From Janibacter terrae NBRC 107853 (GTDB lineage Bacteria; Actinomycetota; Actinomycetes; Actinomycetales; Dermatophilaceae): DNA of 64,000 nt. Each line of letters begins with the position of its first letter. The first letter of the stretch is position 1. A program made the position numbers and the translations under genes. Below are positions 42,585-53,500 of the stretch, piece by piece. The notes under the pieces are model-generated. The model worked only from the letters and a program-made list of their open reading frames with translations. It searched no databases and was not told the DNA's origin. The stretch lies in NCBI RefSeq assembly GCF_001591405.1, contig NZ_BCUV01000007.1, positions 620,001-684,000 on the forward strand, in the 5' to 3' direction.

Positions 42585-43076
42585 TCAGGCCCTCTCGACC
42601 CGGGTCTCCCGCTCGGCCAGCAGGCACAGGCGGCGCAGGGCCTCACGGTTGCGGACCCGCAGCCCGGCCTGGCGCACCGGCCGGGGCACCAGGGCCGCGA
42701 GTCCGCCCGATGCGTCCTCGCGCATCGTGACGACGGTGCCCCGCGGGCCGGGGCCCACCTCGAGCTCGACGACCTGGGTGCCGAGGGGCCGCACCCGCGC
42801 CTCCAGCACCATGCGCAGGCACTCCGGGTCGTGCTCGAGGACCGACGTCGTGTCGTCACGCACGACCGGCCAGACGCCGATCGAGTGGTGCAGCTGAGCT
42901 CCGGCAGCCGGCCAGGAGTCGTCGACGGAGCGCACGCGGGAGGCCCCGACGACCCAGGCGCCGTAGGTCCAGGCGTCCTCGATCACCGCCCACACCCGCT
43001 CGGGGGACGCACTCGTCGTCCACCGCACCGGTTCGGACCCGGACAGGTCGTGGTCTGTGGCGTCGTCGGCACCCAT
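42585..43076 (-). CDS. SRPBCC-fold protein (polyketide cyclase/START-like)
   Basis: The ATG encoding MGADDATDHDLSG follows GAGGAGG at 8 bases; the product has 163 residues. VRWTTSASPERVWAVIEDAWTY is the usual first strand and helix of the SRPBCC fold, and the long C-terminal helix is around VRNREALRRLCLL. Such proteins bind hydrophobic ligands or act as cyclases. It is co-transcribed with the FAD oxidoreductase, so the two may act on the same lipid-like compound; that is inference. Confidence 0.8.
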   Translation of the reverse strand: MGADDATDHDLSGSEPVRWTTSASPERVWAVIEDAWTYGAWVVGASRVRSVDDSWPAAGAQLHHSIGVWPVVRDDTTSVLEHDPECLRMVLEARVRPLGTQVVELEVGPGPRGTVVTMREDASGGLAALVPRPVRQAGLRVRNREALRRLCLLAERETRVERA

Positions 43077-43128
43077 GGGCGCGCCTCCTCGGGTCTGGGG
43101 CAGGTCGGACGGGTTCCCCCTACCCCGA

Positions 43129-43158
43129 CGGCCCCCGGAGCAATCGCTCCGGGGGCCG
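43129..43158 (-). terminator. Terminator after the DUF5302 gene
   Basis: A perfect 13-base inverted repeat (CGGCCCCCGGAGC and complement) with the loop AATC begins 17 bases past the DUF5302 stop on the minus strand. Confidence 0.75.
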
Positions 43159-43174
43159 CGGGTGGAGTGAGTGG

Positions 43175-43354
43175 TCAGCCGCTCTTGCGGCGGAACATCT
43201 GCTGGGTCGCACTGGTCTCGGCGCGGTGCGCGTCCTCGACCTTGCCGTGCGCCCCGTTCGGCGAGACATTGGCTCCGCCGTGCGCCTGCTTCTTCTCCAG
43301 CGCCTCCCGGAACTTCGCCTTCACGTCCTCGGGAGCGCTCTCGTGGTTGCTCAT
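43175..43354 (-). CDS. DUF5302 family small protein
   Basis: The product has 59 residues from the ATG preceded by AAGGGAGGT, a very good ribosome site. MSNHESAPEDVKAKFREAL and the C-terminal TQQMFRRKSG match DUF5302, an actinobacterial family of unknown function. It is hydrophilic and probably disordered. It lies between purA and the SRPBCC gene and has its own terminator. Confidence 0.85.
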   Translation of the reverse strand: MSNHESAPEDVKAKFREALEKKQAHGGANVSPNGAHGKVEDAHRAETSATQQMFRRKSG

Positions 43355-43460
43355 GGGACCTCCCTTCGCTCGGGGCCGGGACCGCGACCGCGGGCCCGTG
43401 CACCCACCATGGTGCACGCGGGCCTCGCTGGCAACGGCATTTGGCCGGACGAAGGCAGGC

Positions 43461-45627
<2,167 letters not shown>

Positions 45628-45780
45628 GCGTGGCATGTTAGTGCCAGTGGCCGTCGGGTGCCGGGATCACGTGGACGAATGGTGCAAACTGTGATCAGTG
45701 CGGGGGCGCCGCACACGAAATCAGGGGACTTCTCAGCGGCGCCTCCCGCCGGATGCTCCGGGCTGCGGGACACCGGACCG

Positions 45781-45822
45781 ACACGCAGGGCGTCACGACC
45801 ACGGTCGTGACGCCCTTCGTGT
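45781..45822 (-). terminator. Terminator after the fba-DUF3151 unit
   Basis: The inner arms GGGCGTCACGACC and complement enclose two bases, and ACAC/GTGT add outer pairs across a 3-base mismatch. It begins 8 bases beyond the DUF3151 stop on the minus strand. The stretch 45640-45780 between this hairpin and the LuxR-type gene shows nothing else I can name. Confidence 0.78.
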
Positions 45823-45830
45823 GTCCCGGG

Positions 45831-46232
45831 TCAGCCGAGCAGCGCGCGGGCCGCCTCCAGCGAGGAGTCGCTGAGGAAGGTACGGCAGCGCAGCTCCTCG
45901 TCGGCCTCACCGATCTCGCCAGCGGCCTGGGCCAGCGCGGCGAGGGAGCGCAGGAAGCCGCGGTTGGGCACATGGGCCCACGGCACCGGTCCCTGCCCCT
46001 TCCAGCCCGAGCGGCGCAGCGCGTCGAGACCGCGGTGGTAGCCGGTCCGCGCGTAGGCGTAGGCCTCGATCGAGCGGCCGCCGTCGAGCGCGGTCTCGGC
46101 GAGGACGGCCCACGGCAGGGAGGACGAAGGGAGGTCCGCCGCCACCTTCGCCGCGTCCTCGCCCCCGTCGATCCGCGCCGCGGCGGGGTCCTCGGGCAGC
46201 TTGGTCTCAGGGATGCCGAGCAGGTTGTCCAT
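45831..46232 (-). CDS. DUF3151 family protein
   Basis: The product has 133 residues, MDNLLGIPETKLPEDPAAAR at the start. SLPWAVLAETALDGGRSIEAY, ARTGYHRGLDALRRSGWKG and GPVPWAHVPNRGFLRSLAAL are conserved blocks of DUF3151. It is a soluble helical, TPR-like protein of unknown function. In actinobacteria it is regularly next to class II fructose-bisphosphate aldolase; here start and fba stop overlap by one base (TGATG), so the two are translated together. Confidence 0.87.
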   Translation of the reverse strand: MDNLLGIPETKLPEDPAAARIDGGEDAAKVAADLPSSSLPWAVLAETALDGGRSIEAYAYARTGYHRGLDALRRSGWKGQGPVPWAHVPNRGFLRSLAALAQAAGEIGEADEELRCRTFLSDSSLEAARALLG

Positions 46233-47266
46233 CAGGCCTTCACCGACGTCCCGGCCGAGCGGAGGTTCTCGCAGGCCTCGACGACGCGGGCGGCCATCGA
46301 CGCCTCGGCCTCCTTGCCCCACGCGCGGGGGTCGTACTGCTTCTTGTTGCCGACCTCGCCGTCGATCTTCAGCACGCCCGTGTAGTTCTCGAGCATCCAG
46401 CCGGCGACCGGGCGGGTGAAGGCGTACTGCGTGTCGGTGTCGACGTTCATCTTGACGACGCCGAAGTCGACCGCGTCGCTGATCTCCTGGGCGCTCGAGC
46501 CCGAGCCACCGTGGAAGACGAGGTCGAGCGGGTGCTCGCCGTGGTCGCTGCCGTACTTCGCGACGATCGCGTCCTGGCACTGCTTCAGGATCTCGGGGCG
46601 CAGCTTGACGTTGCCCGGCTTGTAGACGCCGTGGACGTTGCCGAAGGTGAGGGCCGTCATGTAGCGACCCTTCTCACCGAGACCGAGGGCCTCGACGGTC
46701 GCGAGCGCGTCCTCGGGGGTCGTGTACAGCTGCTCGTTGATCTCGTTGGCGACCCCGTCCTCCTCGCCGCCGACGACACCGATCTCGACCTCGAGGATGA
46801 TGTCGGCCGCCCTGGCCAGCTCGAGCAGCTCCTGGGCGATCTGCAGGTTCTCGGCCAGCGGCACCGCCGACCCGTCCCACATGTGCGACTGGAAGATCGG
46901 CAGCCCGGTGGCGTCCCGCCGCTCCTTGCTCGCGGCGAGCAGCGGACGGACGAACCCGTCGAGCTTGTCCTTGGGGCAGTGGTCGGTGTGCAGGGCGATG
47001 TTGACGTCGTAGTTCTTCGCCACCTCCTGCGCGTAGGCCGCGAGCGCGAGCGAGCCGGTGACCATGTCCTTGATGGTCGGGCCGGACAGGTACTCGCCAC
47101 CACCGGTGGACACCTGGACGATGCCGTCGCTGCCGGCCTCGGCGAAGCCGCGGATGGCGGCGTTGAGGGTCTGGCTCGAGGTGACGTTGATGGCCGGGTA
47201 GGCGAAGGACCCGGCCTTCGCGCGGTCGAGCATGTCTCGATAGACGTCGGGGGTTGCGATGGGCAT
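46232..47266 (-). CDS. fba: Class II fructose-bisphosphate aldolase
   Basis: The ATG encoding MPIATPDVYRDML follows AGGAGG; the product has 344 residues. Zinc and substrate regions are ALHTDHCPKDKLDGF, QSHMWDGSAVPLAENL, EVEIGVVGGEEDGV, LTFGNVHGVYKPG, LVFHGGSGSSAQEI and KMNVDTDTQYAFTRP. It interconverts fructose 1,6-bisphosphate with glyceraldehyde-3-phosphate and dihydroxyacetone phosphate. The long loop after HTDHCP and the EE motif mark the type A enzyme found in E. coli and actinobacteria. Confidence 0.97.
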   Translation of the reverse strand: MPIATPDVYRDMLDRAKAGSFAYPAINVTSSQTLNAAIRGFAEAGSDGIVQVSTGGGEYLSGPTIKDMVTGSLALAAYAQEVAKNYDVNIALHTDHCPKDKLDGFVRPLLAASKERRDATGLPIFQSHMWDGSAVPLAENLQIAQELLELARAADIILEVEIGVVGGEEDGVANEINEQLYTTPEDALATVEALGLGEKGRYMTALTFGNVHGVYKPGNVKLRPEILKQCQDAIVAKYGSDHGEHPLDLVFHGGSGSSAQEISDAVDFGVVKMNVDTDTQYAFTRPVAGWMLENYTGVLKIDGEVGNKKQYDPRAWGKEAEASMAARVVEACENLRSAGTSVKA

Positions 47267-47400
47267 GGCGGTGGGCCTCCTGGCACGGCTCGGTGGTCGT
47301 CCTGCTGATCCTCGCAGATCCGCCCGGCGCCCGGCCAAGGGTCACCGCCGTTACGCCCGGGTAGCTCCGCGCGTCAGGGAGCGAGACGGCCGGGGTGCGG

Positions 47401-48606
47401 TCAGCGCGACGCCTGCCAGGCGATGATCCGGTCGAGCGCCTCGGCGATGGCCTCCGGGCCGGCGGCGAGGGACAGCCGCACGCAGCGCGACCCGATCACC
47501 GGGTCGAAGTCCCCGCCGGGCGTCACCGCGACACCGGTCGCCTCGAGCAGCGCGGCCGCGTACTCGCCGGAGTCGGCGAAGCCCGCGAGCGCGTCACCGA
47601 GCTCGGCCCAGTAGTAGAAGGCGCCGTCCGCGGGCGCCGCCGCGCCCCACCCGAGCTCGGGGGCACGCTGGAGCAGCACCTCGCGCGCCCGCGCGAACTG
47701 CAGCCGCGCGGCCTCGCCCTCCGCGTACGTCTCCTCGGCGAAGGCCGCGACCGCCGCCTCCTGCGCCGCGGCGGGCGGGCACAGCGCGATGTTGCCCGCG
47801 AGGGCGTCGACGGCCGACCGCAGGTCCTGCGGCACGAGCAGCCAGCCCAGTCGCCACCCCGTCATCCCCCAGTACTTGCTGAAGGACGAGACGACGATCG
47901 CGTGCTCGTCGACCTCCCGGGCGCTCACCCCCTTCGCGTCCGGGCCCTCGCCGTACGTCACGCCGTGGTAGATCTCGTCGCTCACGAGGCGGACGCCGTG
48001 GGCGCTGCACCAGGCGGCGATCGCGGTGAGCTCGCCGCGGTCGACCATCGTGCCCGTCGGGTTCGCCGGCGAGGCGAGGACGAGGCCGGCGAGCGGGGCC
48101 TGCGCGTGGACGGCCTCGAGCTGCGCGACGGTCGGCTGGTAGCGCTCCGTGGGGCCGGTCGCGATGTCGACGACCTCGCAGCCGAGCGCCTCGAGGATGT
48201 TGCGGTACGCCGGGTAGCCGGGGCGGGCCAGCGCGACGCGCTCGCCGTGGTCGAAGGCCGCGAGGAAGGCCAGGACGAAGCCACCGGAGCTCCCGGTCGT
48301 CACGGCGACCTCGGCCGGGTCGACGTCGAGGCCGTACCAGCGGGAGTAGTGCCCCGCGATCGCGGCCCGGAGGGGGGTCGTCCCGAGCGCCGGCGTGTAC
48401 CCGAGCGGCCGTGCCTCCGCGTGGATCCTGGCCGCCGCCACCTGCACCGCGCTCGGCGCGCCCTGGCTCGGCTCGCCGGCGCAGAGGGAGACGACCTCCC
48501 TTCCCTCCGCGCGCATCCGCGCGACGGTGGCGAGCACGTCCATGACCTCGAAGGGGGCGACCGCGGACCGGGCGGACGGGGCGAAGGGGGTGTCACGGCT
48601 GTCCAT
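47401..48606 (-). CDS. PLP-dependent class I/II aminotransferase
   Basis: I choose the ATG 8 bases after GAGGA, encoding MDSRDTPFAPSARSAV; the product has 401 residues. Family blocks are VVSLCAGEPSQGAP, GYTPALGTTPLRAAIAGHY, VTTGSSGGFVLAFLAAFD, LVLASPANPTGTMVD and the PLP Lys in VVSSFSKYWGMTGWRLGW. SRCVRLSLA holds the carboxylate-binding Arg. Substrates are probably aspartate, alanine or aromatic amino acids; this cannot be resolved here. It is a single-gene unit; the 134 bases between it and fba show nothing notable. Confidence 0.9.
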   Translation of the reverse strand: MDSRDTPFAPSARSAVAPFEVMDVLATVARMRAEGREVVSLCAGEPSQGAPSAVQVAAARIHAEARPLGYTPALGTTPLRAAIAGHYSRWYGLDVDPAEVAVTTGSSGGFVLAFLAAFDHGERVALARPGYPAYRNILEALGCEVVDIATGPTERYQPTVAQLEAVHAQAPLAGLVLASPANPTGTMVDRGELTAIAAWCSAHGVRLVSDEIYHGVTYGEGPDAKGVSAREVDEHAIVVSSFSKYWGMTGWRLGWLLVPQDLRSAVDALAGNIALCPPAAAQEAAVAAFAEETYAEGEAARLQFARAREVLLQRAPELGWGAAAPADGAFYYWAELGDALAGFADSGEYAAALLEATGVAVTPGGDFDPVIGSRCVRLSLAAGPEAIAEALDRIIAWQASR

Positions 48607-48625
48607 GGGGCCCATCCTCACACTG

Positions 48626-48667
48626 CCCTTCGGGACGGTCGCTGCGCGACCTCCTCAGGGAGCGAGG
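48626..48667. repeat. REP-like element, single copy
   Basis: CCCTTCGGGAC is followed by GGTCG-CTGCG-CGACC and TCCTCAGGGAGCGAGG. It matches the purD upstream repeat in layout and flanks, but the stem bases differ in a compensatory way (GGTCG/CGACC here, GGCCG/CGGCC there), which supports a structured role. Confidence 0.75.
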
Positions 48668-48740
48668 GAGGACGCAGGGTGTGTGCGGGCGCCTTCGGAT
48701 GTAGTGTGCCCCGGCCACACCAACCGGAGAGGACCTCGTC

Positions 48741-50267
48741 GTGTCCGAGACGACCTACCAGCTCATCGCCATCGGCGTGTACTTCACCGCGATGCTCGCG
48801 ATCGGCTACTACGCCTACACCCGCACCCGCAACATCGACGGGTACATGCTCGCCGAGCGCGGCCTGCACCCGGCCGTTGCGGCCCTGTCCGCCAACGCCG
48901 CCGACATGTCCGGCTGGCTGCTCATGGGCCTGCCCGGTGCCATCTACGCCTCCGGCCTCATCGAGAGCTGGATCGCCATCGGCCTGACGGTCGGCGCGTG
49001 GCTCAACTGGAAGTTCGTCGCGCCCCGGCTGCGCGCCTACACCGAGATCGCCGGCGACTCGATCACCATCCCGAGCTACTTCGGGCGGCGCCTGCGCGAC
49101 CGGACCAACCTGCTGCGCATCGTCGCGGCGGTCGTCATCCTCGCCTTCTTCACCTTCTACGTCTCCTCCGGCATGGTCGCCGCGGGCAAGTTCTTCGAGA
49201 GCTCCTTCGGCTGGACCTACCTGCACGGCGTGCTCCTCGTCGCCGCGGTCACGCTGGTCTACACGCTCTTCGGCGGCTTCCTCGGGGCGACCCTCACCGA
49301 CGTCGCGCAGGGCCTGCTGATGTTCGCCGCGCTCGTCGCCGTCCCCTTCGTCGCGCTCTTCGAGGTCGGCTCGCCGGGCGAGATCGCCGACGGTGCCCGT
49401 GCCGTCAACCCGGACGTGTTCAACCTGTTCGCCGGCGACGAGGGCACCGGCCTGCTCGTCCTCGCGATCATCTCGACGGCCGCGTGGGGCCTGGGCTACT
49501 TCGGCCAGCCGCACATCATCGTGCGCTTCATGGCGCTGCGCACCCCCGCCGACGCGCACTACGGCCGGATCGTCAGCACCACCTGGATGATCATCACGGC
49601 GCTCGGCGCGATCACCACCGCGATCATCGGTGTCGCCTACTTCAACGGTGCCGACCCGGCGAAGCAGATCGAGGACCCCGAGACCGTCTTCCTCCTGCTG
49701 GCGCAGATCTTCTTCCACCCCCTCGTCGCCGGCTTCGTGCTCGCCGCCGTCCTCGCCGCGATCATGTCGACGATGTCGAGCCAGCTCGTCGTCTGCTCCT
49801 CCGCCCTCGTCGAGGACCTGGTCAACCTCACCGGGCGCAAGGCCTCGGACAAGGCGCTGCTCCTCTACCGCCGGGTCGGCGTGCTCGTCGTCGCGCTCGT
49901 CGGCCTCGTCCTCGCCCTCGACCCCGACTCGGCGATCCTCGAGCTCGTCGCCTTCGCGTGGGCCGGCTTCGGTGCCGCCTTCGGCCCGATCGTCCTGCTC
50001 TCGCTCTACTGGCGGCGCCTCACGGCCACCGGCGCCCTCGCCGGCATGGTCGTCGGCGCGGTCACGGTCTTCGTCTGGGGCAACATCGACAGCCTGAGCG
50101 ACCGGATGTACGAGATCGTCCCCGGCTTCCTGCTCAACCTGCTCGTCACGGTCGCCGTCTCGCTCGCCAAGCCGTCCACGGACCCGGAGATCCAGGCCGA
50201 GTTCGACAGCATGGAGCGCGAGCTCGGCGCCTCCCGCGGGGACATCGACCTCGCCGCGACCAGGTAG
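48741..50267 (+). CDS. putP: Sodium/proline symporter (SSS family)
   Basis: The GTG start follows GGAGAGG; the product has 508 residues. Thirteen membrane helices are expected. ANAADMSGWLLMGLPGAIYA contains the sodium/proline-binding region of PutP. Later helices have WGLGYFGQPHIIVRFMALR and AAIMSTMSSQLVVCSSALVEDL, all characteristic of PutP rather than other SSS members. It imports proline with Na+. A TAGTGT box at 48702-48707 would give a leader of about 27 bases. No proline catabolism gene lies alongside. Confidence 0.93.
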   Translation: MSETTYQLIAIGVYFTAMLAIGYYAYTRTRNIDGYMLAERGLHPAVAALSANAADMSGWLLMGLPGAIYASGLIESWIAIGLTVGAWLNWKFVAPRLRAYTEIAGDSITIPSYFGRRLRDRTNLLRIVAAVVILAFFTFYVSSGMVAAGKFFESSFGWTYLHGVLLVAAVTLVYTLFGGFLGATLTDVAQGLLMFAALVAVPFVALFEVGSPGEIADGARAVNPDVFNLFAGDEGTGLLVLAIISTAAWGLGYFGQPHIIVRFMALRTPADAHYGRIVSTTWMIITALGAITTAIIGVAYFNGADPAKQIEDPETVFLLLAQIFFHPLVAGFVLAAVLAAIMSTMSSQLVVCSSALVEDLVNLTGRKASDKALLLYRRVGVLVVALVGLVLALDPDSAILELVAFAWAGFGAAFGPIVLLSLYWRRLTATGALAGMVVGAVTVFVWGNIDSLSDRMYEIVPGFLLNLLVTVAVSLAKPSTDPEIQAEFDSMERELGASRGDIDLAATR

Positions 50268-50282
50268 CGCCCGACCGCAGGG

Positions 50283-50969
50283 TCAGCCCTCGCCGGGTAC
50301 CTGACCGAAGGTGTGCCGCCGCACCCACGCGTGCATCGCGATGGCTGCGGCGGCACCTGCGTTCATCGAGCGCGTCGAGCCGAACTGGCTGATCGCCAGG
50401 ACCACGTCGCAGGCAGCGAGCATCTGCGGGCTGATGCCGGGGCCCTCCTGCCCGAGGACGAGGACGCACCCCCGCGGCAGGTCGTGGGTCTCGATCGGGA
50501 CCGATCCCGGCACGTTGTCGATGCCGATGACGGGAAGGGGGGTCCCCCCTTCGCCCGCGGTGCTCGCCCAGGCGAGGAAGGACGCGACGTCGGGGTGGTG
50601 GTGCTCGACCTGGTAACGGTCGGTGACCATCGCGCCGCGACGGTTCCACCGCCGCTTGCCGACGACGTGGAAGGCGGCCGCACCCAGCGCGTTGGCGGTG
50701 CGCACCACCGAGCCGATGTTGAAGTCGTGCTCCCAGTTCTCGATCGCGACGTGGAAGTCGTGGCGCCGCGTGGCCAGGTCCGCGGTGATCGCGTCGTGGG
50801 ACCAGTAGCGGTACCGGTCCTCGACATTGCGCCGGTCGCCCTCGCGGAGCAGCTGCGGGTCGAGGCGCTCGTCCTGCGGCCAGTCGCCCTCCCACGGCCC
50901 GACCCCGTGGTTCACAGGGCGCGCGAAGGGAGCGCCCGTAGCCTTGGCATGATCATCCGGGGTGCCCAC
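50283..50969 (-). CDS. TrmH/SpoU-family RNA methyltransferase
   Basis: I choose the GTG preceded at 8 bases by TACGGT; the product has 228 residues. The trefoil-knot SAM domain is clear: HDFNIGSVVRTANALGAAA (motif 1 with Asn and Arg), VLVLGQEGPGIS (motif 2) and ISQFGSTRSMNAGAAAAIAM (motif 3). These enzymes 2'-O-methylate ribose in tRNA or rRNA; the N-terminal 75 residues are not a recognised substrate domain, so the target is unknown. Its coding sequence contains an inverted pair of the recurrent 9-mer, in the poorly conserved segment between motifs 1 and 2. Confidence 0.9.
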   Translation of the reverse strand: MGTPDDHAKATGAPFARPVNHGVGPWEGDWPQDERLDPQLLREGDRRNVEDRYRYWSHDAITADLATRRHDFHVAIENWEHDFNIGSVVRTANALGAAAFHVVGKRRWNRRGAMVTDRYQVEHHHPDVASFLAWASTAGEGGTPLPVIGIDNVPGSVPIETHDLPRGCVLVLGQEGPGISPQMLAACDVVLAISQFGSTRSMNAGAAAAIAMHAWVRRHTFGQVPGEG

Positions 50970-50977
50970 GGGGCCCC

Positions 50978-50983
50978 ACCGTA
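50978..50983 (-). promoter_or_regulatory. -10 box TACGGT of the RNA methyltransferase gene, leaderless
   Basis: TACGGT on the minus strand ends 8 bases before the GTG. It lies in the 37-base gap to the divergent dedA-like gene, and it decided the choice of start for the methyltransferase. Confidence 0.45.
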
Positions 50984-51006
50984 GACGCCACCCTCGGAAG
51001 GGCCGC

Positions 51007-51654
51007 ATGAACACCATCGTCCAGTGGGTCCTCGACCTCATGGACAGCATCGGGGGGCCCGGCATCGCGCTCGGGATCTTCCTCGAGAACATCTTCCCGC
51101 CGATCCCCAGCGAGGTGATCCTGCCCCTGGCCGGCTTCACCGCCGCGCAGGGCCGGTACTCCGTCGTCGAGGCGATCCTCTGGGCGACGCTCGGCTCGGT
51201 CACGGGCGCGCTGCTGCTCTACGGGCTGGGCGCTGCGCTCGGCATGGACCGGCTGCGGGGCATCGCGCGCCGGATGCCGCTCGTCGACGTCGCGGACATC
51301 GACAAGACCGACGCGTGGTTCTCCAGGCACGGGGCCAAGGCGGTCTTCTTCGGGCGCTTCGTGCCGGGCATCCGCAGCCTCATCTCGATCCCGGCCGGCA
51401 TCGACCGGATGCCACTGGCGAAGTTCGTCGGCTACACGAGCGCCGGGTCGCTCATCTGGAACAGCCTCTTCGTGTGGATCGGGTTCCAGCTCGGCGACCG
51501 GTACGAGCTCGTCGAGCGGTACATGGACCCGATCAGCAAGGTCGTCTACGCGCTCATCGTCCTGACCGCCCTCGGTGTGCTCGTGTGGATGGTCCGCCGC
51601 TCGCTGCGCCGCAGCCACGACCCCGACGACCACATCGAGCTCGAAAAGCGGTAG
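51007..51654 (+). CDS. DedA family membrane protein
   Basis: The ATG lies 4-5 bases after GGAAGGG; the product has 215 residues. Four to five membrane helices are visible, with the DedA blocks FLENIFPPIPSEVILPLAGF and GRFVPGIRSLISIPAG, and FVGYTSAGSLIWNSLFVWIG near the end. The acidic and basic residues of these re-entrant segments are those linked to proton-coupled lipid flipping (undecaprenyl phosphate or phospholipid) in studied homologues. That function fits a cell that exports lipid-linked glycans, but there is no direct link in the sequence. Confidence 0.9.
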   Translation: MNTIVQWVLDLMDSIGGPGIALGIFLENIFPPIPSEVILPLAGFTAAQGRYSVVEAILWATLGSVTGALLLYGLGAALGMDRLRGIARRMPLVDVADIDKTDAWFSRHGAKAVFFGRFVPGIRSLISIPAGIDRMPLAKFVGYTSAGSLIWNSLFVWIGFQLGDRYELVERYMDPISKVVYALIVLTALGVLVWMVRRSLRRSHDPDDHIELEKR

Positions 51655-51675
51655 TGCGCGCTCGGGTGCCGGCCC

Positions 51676-51681
51676 TAGCGT
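51676..51681 (+). promoter_or_regulatory. -10 box TAGCGT of the ABC exporter operon, leaderless
   Basis: TAGCGT ends 8 bases before the ATG of the ATPase gene. It lies 21 bases past the dedA-like stop, so the exporter has its own promoter. Confidence 0.5.
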
Positions 51682-51689
51682 GGTCCGAC

Positions 51690-52655
51690 ATGACGACACC
51701 GGTGATCGAGGCCGAGGGCCTGGTCAAGCGATTCGGCGACTTCACGGCCGTCGACGACGTGAGCTTCACGGTGCCCCGTGGCACCGTCTTCGGCCTCCTG
51801 GGGCCCAACGGCGCGGGCAAGACGACCACCGTGCGGATGATGACGACGCTGACGGTCCCCACGAGCGGGTCGGCCCGGGTCGCCGGCCACGACGTGGCGA
51901 CGCAGCCCGACGCGGTGCGCGCGAGCATGGGCCTGACCGCCCAGAGCGCGACGGTCGACGACCTGCTGACCGGGCGGGAGAACCTGCGTCTGATCGGCGA
52001 CCTCTACGGCCTGCCCGGGCGCGAGGTGCGCCGGCGTGCCGACGACCTGCTCGAGCGGTTCTCGCTGACCGAGGCGGGCAACAAGGTGGTCCGGGACTAC
52101 TCCGGCGGCATGCGACGGCGCAGCGACCTCGCGGTCAGCCTCGTCGCCCACCCGTCGGTCCTCTTCCTCGACGAGCCGACCACCGGCCTCGACCCGCGCA
52201 GCCGCGTCGAGCTGTGGGACGTGCTGCGTGACCTCGTGCGCGACGGCACGACGCTGCTGCTCACGACGCAGTACCTCGACGAGGCCGACCAGCTGGCCGA
52301 CCGGGTCTGCGTCATCGACCACGGGAGGATCATCGCCCAGGGCACCCCGCTCGAGCTGAAGAACCAGTCCGGCGCGACGAGCCTCGTCGTCACGGTCTCC
52401 CGGCACGACGAGGTCGGCCGGGCCGCCGGGCTCGTCCGCCGGATCGTCGGCGAGCTGCACGTCGACGCGGACGCTCGGCGGCTCACCGCCCCGGGCGCCG
52501 CCGTCGCGGAGCTGACCCGGATCGCGGGCGAGCTCGACGGGGCCGGGATCGAGGTCGACGACCTCGGCATGCAGCGGCCCAGCCTCGACGACGTCTTCCT
52601 CTCCCTCACCGGTCACACGGCCGGGGAGTCCAGCAACCAGGAGGCACCGGCATGA
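51690..52655 (+). CDS. ABC transporter ATP-binding protein (DrrA-like)
   Basis: The product has 321 residues. Walker A is GPNGAGKTTTVRMM, the Q-loop lies in LTAQSATVDDLLTGREN, the signature is YSGGMRRRSDLAVSLVA, Walker B LFLDEPTTGLDP and the H-loop LTTQYLDEADQLADR. The C-terminal 80 residues, ending with QRPSLDDVFLSLTGHTA, are typical of the daunorubicin-resistance DrrA group, which needs this tail for assembly with DrrB. The stop overlaps the permease start (ATGA). The role is probably drug or lipid efflux; the substrate is unknown. Confidence 0.93.
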   Translation: MTTPVIEAEGLVKRFGDFTAVDDVSFTVPRGTVFGLLGPNGAGKTTTVRMMTTLTVPTSGSARVAGHDVATQPDAVRASMGLTAQSATVDDLLTGRENLRLIGDLYGLPGREVRRRADDLLERFSLTEAGNKVVRDYSGGMRRRSDLAVSLVAHPSVLFLDEPTTGLDPRSRVELWDVLRDLVRDGTTLLLTTQYLDEADQLADRVCVIDHGRIIAQGTPLELKNQSGATSLVVTVSRHDEVGRAAGLVRRIVGELHVDADARRLTAPGAAVAELTRIAGELDGAGIEVDDLGMQRPSLDDVFLSLTGHTAGESSNQEAPA

Positions 52656-53452
52656 CCGGGGCGAGCCGCACCCGCCAGATCACCACCCTCGTGCGCCGCA
52701 ACCTCACGCACATCAAGCGCCAGCCCGAGATGCTCACCGACGTGACGATCCAGCCGGTGATGTTCGTGCTGCTCTTCGCGTACGTCTTCGGCGGCTCCAT
52801 CAACATCCCCGGCGTGGACTACAAGCCGTGGCTGCTGCCCGGGATCATGGCGCAGACCATCGCCTTCAGCTCCTTCATCGTCGCCGTCGGCCTCAACACC
52901 GACATCGGCAAGGGCATGGTCGACCGCCTGCGCTCCCTGCCCATCCAGCGCTCCTCGATCCTCGTCTCCCGCAGCATCGCCGCGCTCATCCACTCGAGCA
53001 TCGGCGTCGCGGTCATGTCGGTGACGGGTCTGTTCATCGGGTGGCGGCTCCACGACGGGGTGGTCAACGCGCTCGTCGGCTACGGGCTGCTGCTGCTCTT
53101 CGGCTTCGCGATGATCTGGATCGGCATCCTCGTCGGCTCGGCCATGCGCTCCGTCGAGGCGGTCAACGGGCTGATGTTCACGACGATCTTCCCGGTCACC
53201 TTCCTCTCCAACGCCTTCGCGCGCACCGACGTCATGCCGACCTGGCTGCGCACGATCGCGGAGTGGAACCCGATCAGCGCCCTGAGCCAGGCCATGCGCG
53301 ACAACTGGGGCGTCGCCGGTCAGCCCCTGCGCGCGGACGCCCCGTGGCCGCTGCACCACCCCGAGCTCGCGGCGATCATCTGGTCCGTCGCGATCACGCT
53401 CGTCATCGCGCCGCTGGCGCTGCGCGCCTTCAACGCCCGGACGACGGACTGA
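52652..53452 (+). CDS. ABC-2 type permease (DrrB-like)
   Basis: The product has 266 residues with six predicted membrane helices; PEMLTDVTIQPVMFVLLFAY and VFGGSINIPGVDYKPWLLPG open the ABC-2 domain, and RLRSLPIQRSSILVSR is the coupling helix region conserved in DrrB. EWNPISALSQAMRDNWG is the usual C-terminal signature. It is translationally coupled to the ATPase and converges, after a 48-base gap, on a large LuxR-type regulator. Confidence 0.92.
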   Translation: MTGASRTRQITTLVRRNLTHIKRQPEMLTDVTIQPVMFVLLFAYVFGGSINIPGVDYKPWLLPGIMAQTIAFSSFIVAVGLNTDIGKGMVDRLRSLPIQRSSILVSRSIAALIHSSIGVAVMSVTGLFIGWRLHDGVVNALVGYGLLLLFGFAMIWIGILVGSAMRSVEAVNGLMFTTIFPVTFLSNAFARTDVMPTWLRTIAEWNPISALSQAMRDNWGVAGQPLRADAPWPLHHPELAAIIWSVAITLVIAPLALRAFNARTTD

Positions 53453-53500
53453 CGAGGAGGTTGGCGGCGGGTCGGGTGGGAGCAGGTCCCCTCCCTTCGA